Below are positions 1-8,713 of a DNA stretch of 64,000 bases, in pieces. Origin of the DNA: Roseateles puraquae (GTDB taxonomy: Bacteria; Pseudomonadota; Gammaproteobacteria; Burkholderiales; Burkholderiaceae_C). Under the pieces are notes generated by a model. It searched no databases and was not told the origin of the DNA. It saw only the letters and a program-made list of their open reading frames with translations. The DNA lies in NCBI RefSeq assembly GCF_002205845.1, contig NZ_NISI01000001.1, positions 1,178,001-1,242,000 of the forward strand. The letters are read 5' to 3'. Positions within the stretch are counted from its first letter, which is position 1. Every line of letters begins with the position of its first letter. The translations under genes and the position numbers were made by a program.

Positions 1-1212
1 GCCAGTGGCGCTGTAGCTGCCGAAGTTGGTTTCTGCCTGCTCCGTCTTGGCGTAGCGGATGTTGGCGCGGTGGTTCTCGTTGATGTTCCAGTCGATCTTG
101 ATCAGCGCGTCCTTGACCGACACCGGAGCCGGGCCATTGGGCGTGCCGACGTCGATGTTGTACTTGGACTTGGCGATCTGGGTCAGCTGGTCGATCGCGT
201 TCTGCGAGATCGCCACGTTGGTCAGCGGGCTGCCGACCGGGCCGAATTCGGGCTGGGCGCGGTTGCTCTTGAGCTCTTCGTAGCTCGCGAAGAAGAACAG
301 CTTGTCCTTGATGATCGGGCCGCCGAGCGTCGCGCCGACGGTCTTCTCGGTGAAGGGCAGGAAGCTGAAGTAGGTGCCGGACGTGCTGTTGAAGCGGCGG
401 CCGGTCATGCTGTCGTCGCGGAAGACGTAGTAGACGCTGCCCTTGAAGTCGTTGGTACCCGACTTGGTCACGGCGTTGATGTTGGCGCCGGTGTAGCCCT
501 GCTGCGTGACGTCGTAGTTGGAGATGTTGACCTGCACCGACTGGATGGCATCGATCGAGATCGGCTGCTTGATGGTCGGGAGGTTGTTGGCTTCCAGGCC
601 GAAGGTGTCGTTGATCTTGACGCCGTCGACGGTGATGGAGTTGTAGCGCGAGTTCTGGCCGCCGGCCGAGATTTCACCGCGCTCCTTGTCGGTCTGGGAC
701 AGGCGCGGGTCCTGGCGGGCGTAGTCCTGCAGGTTGCGCGCGATGGAAGCGTAAGCATCCAGCTCCTGGCGACCCAGGTTGGTGCCGGCGCCGCCGCTGG
801 AGCTGGCGAAGCGGTTGTTGGGGTTGGAAGCGCTGCCCGTCACCACCACGGCTTCGAGCGTCTGGCCGCCCAGGCGGATGTCGAAGTTCAGGCTGTCGGC
901 CAGCTGCAGGTAGATGTCGTCCTGCACGCTCTTGTCGGAGCCCTTGACCGCCGTGACGGTGTAGGGGCCGCCGACGCGCAGGCCGCGGGCGCTTTAGCGG
1001 CCTTCGGCATCGGTCACCAGGGTGTTGGACGAGCCCGACTCGCGGTGCACGATCGTGACCGTGGCGCCGGCAACCGGCTTGCCGTCACCGCTCGTGACGC
1101 GGCCACCGATGGCGGCGGTCGTGTTTTGCGCCATGGCAGGCGCTGCGGCCACGATGGCCACGGCGGCGCAAAGCGCCGACAGCGGGAACCCAGACCCAAA
1201 CCTGTTGCTCAT
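1..1212 (-). pseudogene. Oar-like TonB-dependent receptor, 5' part, interrupted by an in-frame stop
   Basis: Start ATG at 1212, chosen because AGGAG lies 8 nt upstream; a GTG 9 nt earlier is also in frame. Residues 1-29 are a Sec signal peptide ending in PAMAQ. A carboxypeptidase-regulatory-like Ig domain follows (IGGRVTSGDGKPVAGATV). Codon 73 is TAA (994-996). Beyond it the same frame stays open to the window edge and reads as a normal receptor: GLRVGGPYTVTAVKG, the plug segment with SRYNSITVDGVKINDTFG, then barrel strands such as TVGATLGGPIIKDKLFFFASY. This is the layout of the Oar/OmpA-related TonB-dependent outer-membrane receptors. One base change (TAC or TTC to TAA, after GR) would explain the break. 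A product stopping at 72 residues would be non-functional; a sequencing error is the main alternative. The 3' end lies outside the window. Confidence 0.8.
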
Positions 1213-1656
1213 CCCAATCACTCCTGTTGTGCGCGCGAACGCGCGGCTGCTGTGTGTCGAAAACGGTCACGCAAGCGTCACATGACGCCTTGCCGTGCTG
1301 CGCCGCCCGCCATTCGGAGAGGCAGGGGGGCAGAGGTGACCGAATTGTCATGACTTTCCGTGACAGAACTTTACGGGTAAGTCAGATGTGGCCAATTTTC
1401 GACACCGAGCCACGCCACCAGGCACTGCCGCAGTGCGCGCCGGGCCCATGGAGGCGCCCCGGATTTGCCTCTGACAGCGCGCTGCCGCCGCCGTCACCGC
1501 GCACCAGGCGAGCACCTACCCCAGTGCAATATCACCAACCTGGTGCATTTTTTCTGGAATGTAAACTTTCCGGAGGGGCCGTTCCATGTCGCAAAACCGC
1601 GACAAACTTCGGCCTCAAAGCCACTCGGCCGCCCAGGCCACTCGCCCGCCTTCGCC
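1213..1656. other. Gene-free divergent intergenic region
   Basis: 444 bp between the start of the receptor and the start of the 5'-nucleotidase. It must carry both promoters, but I cannot place them with confidence. A short dyad CACCA-ACC-TGGTG (1533-1545) followed by TTTTTT lies in it. A purine-rich GGAGGGG near 1570 precedes an ATG at 1586 that is out of frame with the nucleotidase and leads to no recognisable protein. Confidence 0.5.
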
Positions 1657-3336
1657 ATGGTCTCTTTTGCCTTTTCTCGTTTCGGCCTCGCCGTGCTGGC
1701 CGCTGCAGCCCTGGCCGGCTGCGCCACACCCAAGCCCGCCGGCCCGACTGAGCTCACGCTGCTGTCGATCAACGACTTCCACGGCAATATCCAGCCGTCC
1801 CAACCCACGCCGCTGATGCCCCGGCTGCCCGACCCGGCCACTGGTGAGGTGAAGCCTCAACCTGCCGGCGGCGTGGCCTACCTGGCCTCGGCGCTGGCCA
1901 AGCTGAAGGCACAGAACCCGAACGCGGTCGTGGTGGCCGGCGGCGACCTGATCGGCGCGTCACCGCTGATTTCCAGCCTGCTGCGCGACGAACCCACGCT
2001 GGCCGCCATGTCGGAACTGGGCATCACCGCCAGCGCACTGGGCAACCATGACCTGGATGCCGGCCTGCCGGAGTTGCTGCGCCAGGCGCGCGGCGAGTGC
2101 GGCGCCAACGGCTGCCTGTGGCCGGGCTACAAGGGCCCGGGCTTCCCCTATCTGGGCGCCAATGTGCTGGATGCCGCCACCGGCAAGCCCTTGCTGCCGA
2201 CCCATGTGATGACCCAAGCCGGCGCGTTGAAGGTCGCCGTCGCCGGCGTGGCCACGGCAGAGACCCCGAAGGTCATCGTGGCGCGGGCCATCCAGGGCAT
2301 CCGCTTCGCAGACGAAGCCGACACCTTGAACGCGCTCGTGCCGCAGCTCAAGTCCGAGGGCGCCCAGGTGCTGGTGGCCGTCATGCATGAAGGCGGCGTG
2401 CAGGCGCTGGGCAGTAGTGCCAACGACCCGAGCTACGCCTGCCCCACGCTGACCGGTCGCGTGCAGGACATCGCCAAGCGGCTCGACCCGGCCTACGCCA
2501 TCATCATCGGCGGCCACACGCACAACGCCTACACCTGCAAGATCAACGGGCGCCTGGTGGTGCAGGCCGGCAGCTACGGCGGCTGGATCACCGAAAGCCA
2601 CCTGAAGTTCGACGCCCAGGGGCGCGTGACCGAAGCCACGGCCGTGAACCACCCGGTACTGCAATCGGTCTACGCGCCGAACGCGGCACTGGCTGAGCTC
2701 GTCGCTCGCGCAGCCGCCCTGACCGAAGCCGCCCGCACCAAGCCGGTCGCCACGCTGCCGCGCGGCGCCACGCGCTTTCCGAAGGCGCCTTACGGCGACG
2801 CGGCCCTGGGCAACCTGATCGCTGACAGCCAGCTCGCCTACGCCCGAAAGCACGGCCCGGCGGACCTCGCCTTCATCAACACCGGCGGCATCCGTGCCGA
2901 GCTGGTCGTGACCCCAGGCCAGCCGACCACCATGAGCGATCTGCTCGCCATCCAGCCGTTTGGCAACGACATCGTCGCGCTGACCCTCACGGGCCAGCAG
3001 CTGTGGGACATCCTGCAACGTCAGCTGCCCAAGGGCGACGCCTCGCCCCGACTGCTGCAGCCGTCCTACACGCTGCGCTACCGCTGGCGCATGGGGGCCG
3101 ACGGCGTGCCGCAGCTCGGCGAAATCCTGATCGACGGCAAACCGCTCGAGCGCACGCGCGACTACCGCGTCGTGGTCAACAACTTCCTGTCCGAAGGCGG
3201 GGATTCCGAGGGCGGCTTCAAGCACGGCCGCGACCGCGCTGTGCTGGGCACCGACATTGATGCCCTGGTCGACATGCTGCGAGAGAACCCACAGGCGGTG
3301 GTGCAGGCCGCGCCGGGACGCATCGTCCGGGAGTGA
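1657..3336 (+). CDS. Lipoprotein bifunctional metallophosphatase/5'-nucleotidase (UshA family)
   Basis: 559 residues. Start ATG 1657 opens a lipoprotein signal (MVSFAFSRFGLAVLAAAALAGC, lipobox cysteine 22); frames upstream carry no signal, and no good Shine-Dalgarno is visible. The metallophosphatase domain has all metal-binding blocks: NDFHGN (D40, H42), GGDLIG near 94, GNHD at 129-132 and GGHTHN near 286. The C-terminal 5'-nucleotidase substrate domain shows GNLIADSQ, FINTGGIRAEL and QPFGNDIVALTLTG. It should hydrolyse extracellular nucleotides or sugar nucleotides in the periplasm for phosphate and nucleoside salvage. The exact substrate cannot be read from sequence. It stands alone, divergent from the TonB receptor. 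Confidence 0.92.
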   Translation: MVSFAFSRFGLAVLAAAALAGCATPKPAGPTELTLLSINDFHGNIQPSQPTPLMPRLPDPATGEVKPQPAGGVAYLASALAKLKAQNPNAVVVAGGDLIGASPLISSLLRDEPTLAAMSELGITASALGNHDLDAGLPELLRQARGECGANGCLWPGYKGPGFPYLGANVLDAATGKPLLPTHVMTQAGALKVAVAGVATAETPKVIVARAIQGIRFADEADTLNALVPQLKSEGAQVLVAVMHEGGVQALGSSANDPSYACPTLTGRVQDIAKRLDPAYAIIIGGHTHNAYTCKINGRLVVQAGSYGGWITESHLKFDAQGRVTEATAVNHPVLQSVYAPNAALAELVARAAALTEAARTKPVATLPRGATRFPKAPYGDAALGNLIADSQLAYARKHGPADLAFINTGGIRAELVVTPGQPTTMSDLLAIQPFGNDIVALTLTGQQLWDILQRQLPKGDASPRLLQPSYTLRYRWRMGADGVPQLGEILIDGKPLERTRDYRVVVNNFLSEGGDSEGGFKHGRDRAVLGTDIDALVDMLRENPQAVVQAAPGRIVRE

Positions 3337-3479
3337 CGCTGCACGCATGCCGCCGGACCGCTGCACTAGGGCAAACCTGTAACCACTTGTAGCGACCGCA
3401 CGCCCACACGCGGCGCACGCCCGCCCTAGACTCAAGCCGCCCGGTATCGGCCACCGGGCGCCAGCGGTTCGGGGGAGCG

Positions 3480-6112
3480 ATGGCGGCGTTGGACGCGCAA
3501 GGGGATGGAGCCGGCTCGCCGCCCGCGGGCCCGACGCTCTCGTGCCAGACGGCCGAGGCCGCCAGCGCCAGCCCGCTGGTGCGTGAGGTGCTGGCGCACC
3601 TGCCCTGCGGCCTGGCGGTGTTCGATGCCGAGCGGCGCCTGCTGGTGCACAACCCCGAGTTCGAGCGGCTGTTGCAGGTGCCGTCCTCGCTGTTCGAAGA
3701 GCCCCCGCTGCGGTTCGACGATCTCATCGCCTTCTTCGCGGCGCGTGGCGACTATGGCGAAGGCGACCAGGCGCAGGCCGCCGTGCAGGCCGCGCTGGCG
3801 CTGGGGCGTGACCAGCGCGCCAATCGGCTCGAAACCTATCGCACCGGCGGCCGTCTCATCGAGGCCCGCACGGCGCCGCTGCCCGATGGCGGCCTGGTGC
3901 TGACCTGCCTGGACCTGACGCCCCAAGCGCAAGCGCGGCTCGCGGCGGAGCGCGCCTCGCAGGCCAAGACGCGTTTCCTGGCCAACATGAGCCACGAAAT
4001 CCGTACGCCGATGAACGCGGTGCTCGGCATGCTGAGACTGCTGCAGAAGACCCCGCTGGACACCCGCCAGCGCGATTACGCCGTCAAGAGCGAAGGCGCC
4101 GCCCGGGGCCTGCTGGGGCTGCTGAACGACATCCTCGACTTCTCCAAGATCGAAGCGGGCCGCCTGAGCCTGGACCCACACCCCACCCGGCTGGACGAAC
4201 TGTTGCGTGACCTGTCCGTCATCCTGTCGGCCAACGTCGACAAGCGCGACCTGGAGCTGCTGTTCGACGTCGACACCCAGCTGCCGCCCGTCATCCTGGC
4301 CGACGCGCTGCGGCTGCAACAGGTGCTCGTCAACCTGGCCGGCAACGCGATCAAGTTCACCTCGAGCGGCGAGGTGGTACTGGGCATTCATCGCGTCACG
4401 CAGACCGCGGGGAGCGTGGTGCTCGCGTTCTCGGTGAAGGACACCGGCATCGGCATCACGCCCGAGCAGCAGGCGCGCATCTTCTCGGGCTTCAGCCAGG
4501 CCGAGGCTTCAACCGCGCGACGGTTCGGCGGCACGGGCCTGGGCTTGGCGATCAGCCGCCGACTGGTGCGCCTGATGGGGGGCGACATTCATGTGGAGAG
4601 CACGCCCGGCGTGGGCAGCTGCTTCAGCTTCACGCTCAGCTTTGCACTGCCGGACTCCGAGGAGCCCCTCCCCGCCACCGAGCCCTTGCGCGCGCTGGTC
4701 ATCGACGACCACGCCGACGCCCGACGCGTGCTGGGTGCACTCGCCCAATCACTGGGCTGGCAGGTGCGCCTGGCGGCGAGTGGCGCGGAAGGCCTGCAGG
4801 CCGCCGAATCGGGCCCGCTGGACGTCGTGCTGCTCGACTGGGTCATGCCCGGCATGGACGGCTGGCAGACCACCGTGCACCTGCGCCAGCGGCTCGGCCC
4901 GGAGCCGCTGATCCTGATGGTCACCAGCCATGACCGTGAGCGCCTCGCCCAGCGCAGCGCCAGCGAGCAGGCCCTGCTGGACGGCTTTCTCGTGAAGCCC
5001 GTCACCGCGTCCATGCTGAGCCAGGCCGTCGCCACGGCCCGGCAGTCGCGCAGCCAGCCCGGCAAGACGCAGGAGGCCACCCCGCAGCGGCTGGCCGGCC
5101 TGCGCCTGTTGCTGGTGGAGGACAACCCCAGCAGCCAGCAGGTCACCCGTGAGTTGCTGTCGCTCGAAGGGGCCGACGTCACCCTGGCCACTGACGGCCG
5201 ACAGGCCCTCAGCCTGCTGGCCCAGACCCGCGGCGCGCGCGGCTTCGACGCCGTGCTGATGGACGTGCAGATGCCGGTCATGGACGGGACCACGGCCACC
5301 CGGCTGATCCGCCGCCAGCTGGGGCTGACCCTGCCCGTCATTGCCATGACCGCCGGGGCGCTGGACAGCGAGCGCCAGGCCTGCCTGGATGCCGGCATGG
5401 ACGAGCACTTGTGCAAGCCGTTCGACCCCGACATCCTGGTCGCCGTGCTGCGCCGCCGCTGCACAGCCGCGCCGGTCGAACCCACGACGGCCGCCGCGTC
5501 GCCGACCGAGCTGCCCCCCGCCCTGCTCGCGGATGCCGGTCGCGCCGGCATTGCGCTGGCGGAGGCCCTGGCGCGCATGTCCGGGCGCATCGAGCTCTTC
5601 GAGCGAACGCTGGCGGCGCTGCATGAGCAGGATCGCAAGCTCGCCCTCGCGCTGGCGGAGGGCGGCCAGGCCGCCGCGCGTGGCCTGCACGGCTACCGCG
5701 GCCTCGCCGCCATGCTCGGCGCCGGCGAGCTCGCCGCGCTGGCGGCCGAGGGCGAACACGCCACCGACCCCGGGCCCGACTGGCGACGACGCTTTCTGGC
5801 CCGGCGCGAAGCTGACCTCGCCGCCCTCGACCGGCTCGCCGCCGACCTGGCCGCACGCGAGGCGCTCTACGCCCGCCACGCCGAGGCGGACCGCCCTGCC
5901 CCGCCCGCCAGTCCCCTGATGCAGAAACTGGACGCCTTCAAGGCGCTGCTCGACGGCGCCGACCTGGAAGCGCTGGACGCCCACGAGGCGCTGCGCGGCC
6001 ATTTGCCGCCCGACTTCGCGGCGCCGCTGGAGGACGCGATGGCTGCGCTGGACTTCCCTGCCGCATCGGCCTTGTGCCGCCGCCTGCGCACCACGCTGGA
6101 GGCCACCCCTTG

Positions 6113-6113
<1 letters not shown>
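3480..6113 (+). CDS. Cytoplasmic hybrid histidine kinase with two receiver domains and a degenerate HPt
   Basis: 877 residues; ATG preceded by GGGGGAG. No membrane segment is visible. Order: PAS-like sensor (about 30-145, [22 protein letters not shown]), HisKA with SHEIRTP (H172), HATPase with N box ([10 protein letters not shown]) and G boxes (DTGIGI, GGTGLGL), receiver 1 (D453 in [11 protein letters not shown]), receiver 2 (D595 in [11 protein letters not shown]), and a C-terminal helical region resembling HPt with [13 protein letters not shown] (H737), where the usual HTLKG is altered. It shares 1 nt (TGATG) with the next gene, a receiver-GGDEF protein, so that protein is the likely phosphorelay output. 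The stimulus is unknown. Confidence 0.9.
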
Positions 6114-7048
<935 letters not shown>

Positions 7049-7082
7049 GGCCCCACGCGACGCCAGGCGCGGCACAAACGAC

Positions 7083-7104
7083 GACGGCCCCTCTCGGGGC
7101 CGTC
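7083..7104. terminator. Hairpin between the diguanylate cyclase gene and tRNA-Gly
   Basis: Perfect 9-bp stem GACGGCCCC/GGGGCCGTC with a 4-nt loop, lying between the convergent ends of the diguanylate cyclase gene and the tRNA. Only short T runs follow on either strand, so it may work as a weak bidirectional terminator. Confidence 0.6.
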
Positions 7105-7110
7105 TGCATT

Positions 7111-7184
7111 TGGAGCGGGTGATGGGAATCGAACCCACGTAGTCAGCTTGGGAAGCTGAAGTTCTACCATTGAACTACACCCGC
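7111..7184 (-). tRNA. tRNA-Gly(CCC)
   Basis: Folds as a full cloverleaf on the minus strand. Acceptor GCGGGTG pairs with CACCCGC, the D stem is GTTC/GAAC, the anticodon stem is TCAGC/GCTGA with loop TTCCCAA (anticodon CCC, reading GGG), and the T arm contains TTCGATT. CCA is encoded in the DNA (7111-7113 on the plus strand read as TGG). No integrase or attachment duplication is seen next to it. Confidence 0.96.
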
Positions 7185-7327
7185 AATGGTGAGCAAGTTT
7201 AAGCGAAGCGCGCACGCCACAGCCCGTGTAGGACAACACCGCAACTGAAAGCGCACGGGGCGGCGCCAATTGCGGCCGGCCCTAGCATCGCGGCCGCCCT
7301 CAACCGACTCCCCTGGAGGAGATGTCC

Positions 7328-7732
7328 ATGAAGAACACTGCCCGCCGCGCGCTGAGCTCGCTGCTCATTTCATCGATCGTCTTCAGCGGCATGGCGCATG
7401 CCGCGCCGACCGCGCTGATCAGCACCGAGCAGGCCGCCGCGGCCACCGCCTCGGTCAACCGCAGCGAAGCCCATGCACGGCTGCATGCCGCCCTCGACCG
7501 CGAAGACCTGGCTGCGATGCTCAAGGCCCGCGGCGTCTCGGCCGACGAGCTGCGCGCCCGTGTCGATGCGCTGACCGATGCCGAAGCCCAGCAGATGGTC
7601 GACCAGATCGACAAGGCCCCGGCCGGCGCAAGCGACGTGCTGGGCGTGCTCTTCACGGTGTTCATCATCCTGCTGGTGACCGACATCCTCGGCCTCACCA
7701 AGGTCTTCCCGTTCACGCGCTCCGTGCGTTGA
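7328..7732 (+). CDS. PA2779 family small membrane protein
   Basis: 134 residues. I prefer ATG 7328 because GGAGG sits 8 nt upstream; ATG 7322 would be only 2 nt from it. A signal peptide (MKNTARRALSSLLISSIVFSGMAHA) is followed by a helical, acidic middle region (AHARLHAALDREDLAAMLKARGVSADELRARVDAL). A single C-terminal membrane helix follows (VLGVLFTVFIILLVTDILGL). This is the pattern of PA2779-type proteins, which travel with a PA2778-type peptidase, as here. Function is unknown. The stop codon overlaps the start of the next gene (TTGA), so the pair is translationally coupled. Confidence 0.85.
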   Translation: MKNTARRALSSLLISSIVFSGMAHAAPTALISTEQAAAATASVNRSEAHARLHAALDREDLAAMLKARGVSADELRARVDALTDAEAQQMVDQIDKAPAGASDVLGVLFTVFIILLVTDILGLTKVFPFTRSVR

Positions 7733-8688
7733 TCCGCCGCGCCACCGCCGCCGCCGGGCTGGCTGCCACGCTGCTGCTGGGCGGCTGCGCGACCTGGCTC
7801 ACGCCGCCTCAGACCGCCGCCCTGCTGGCGGCGCCGCCGCCTGGGCTGCCGGCCCAGGTGGAGCGCACCGCCGTGCCCTTCTTCCCGCAAGAGCGGGACC
7901 ACTGCGGGCCGGCGGCGCTGGCCACGGCGCTGGCAGATATTGGCCTGCCGGCTGACCCCGACAAGCTGGCCGACGCTGTCTTCCTGCCGTCACGTGGCGG
8001 CAGCCTGCAGCTGGAGATGCTCGGCGGCGCCCGCCGCCAGGGTGCCGTCGCCACTCGACTGCCGCGCGAGCTGAACGCCGTGCTGGCCGAGGTGGCCGCC
8101 GGCCACGCCGTGATCGTGCTGCAGAACCTGGGGCTGGACCTGCTGCCGCGCTGGCATTACGCGGTCGTCGTGGGCTATGACCTGACGGCGCGCGAGCTCA
8201 TCCTGCGCAGTGGCACGACGGCCCGCGAGCGCCTGGCACTGCGCACCTTCGAGTACACCTGGGCGCGCGGTGGGCGCTGGGCGGTGACCGTGCTGCCGCC
8301 CACCACACTGGCCGCGACCGCGACCGAGGCGGAGGCACTGGAAGCCGCCATCGGCTTCGAACGCGCCGCGCCCCCCGACCGGGCCGCGGTGGCCTACCGC
8401 AGCCTGCTGCAGCGCTGGCCGGGCAACCTGCTGGCCGGCATCGGGCTGGGCAACACGCTGAACGCCGCCGGCGACCCGCCAGCGGCCCAGGCCGCCTTCC
8501 AAGCGGTCGCCGAACGGCACGACAGCGCCGTGGCCTGGATCAACCTGGCCCGGCTGAAGCTCGACGCCGGGGATCGCGACGGCGCCCGCAGCGCCGCCCG
8601 CCGGGCCCTGCAGCGCGCTGAAATCGCCGAGCCGCCCTGGCGACAGGCGGCCCGTGACATCGTGGCGGCCACAGACGCTGCCCGGTGA
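7729..8688 (+). CDS. PA2778 family C39-like cysteine peptidase lipoprotein with TPR
   Basis: 319 residues from TTG 7729, which overlaps the preceding stop; no ATG fits before the lipobox. The lipoprotein signal is IRRATAAAGLAATLLLGGC. A C39-like papain-fold peptidase follows, with catalytic Cys in DHCGPAALATAL and His in PRWHYAVVVGYD. The C-terminal third (from about 190) is tetratricopeptide-like (AAVAYRSLLQRWPGNLLAGIGLGNTLNAAG). It is expected in the periplasm, membrane-anchored. The substrate is unknown; the coupled PA2779-type membrane protein is the obvious partner. The rare TTG start is inferred from frame and overlap. Confidence 0.85.
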   Translation: MIRRATAAAGLAATLLLGGCATWLTPPQTAALLAAPPPGLPAQVERTAVPFFPQERDHCGPAALATALADIGLPADPDKLADAVFLPSRGGSLQLEMLGGARRQGAVATRLPRELNAVLAEVAAGHAVIVLQNLGLDLLPRWHYAVVVGYDLTARELILRSGTTARERLALRTFEYTWARGGRWAVTVLPPTTLAATATEAEALEAAIGFERAAPPDRAAVAYRSLLQRWPGNLLAGIGLGNTLNAAGDPPAAQAAFQAVAERHDSAVAWINLARLKLDAGDRDGARSAARRALQRAEIAEPPWRQAARDIVAATDAAR

Positions 8689-8713
8689 TGGCCTCGGGGC
8701 TAAAGTCGCGCGC

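Noticed and set aside
70-1353. A 427-codon plus-strand frame opposite the TonB-dependent receptor
   Set aside because: Shadow frame. The minus strand shows signal peptide, plug and barrel sequence despite the stop at 994.
1465-1656. Upstream extension of the 5'-nucleotidase to position 1465
   Set aside because: It would put 64 residues ahead of a clear lipoprotein signal peptide.
1586-1816. ATG 1586 with a good GGAGG in front
   Set aside because: The product is Ser/Pro-rich and overlaps the lipoprotein signal of the 5'-nucleotidase in another frame.
7111-7184. tRNA-Gly as an integration site
   Set aside because: No integrase, no direct repeat of the tRNA 3' end and no composition change nearby.
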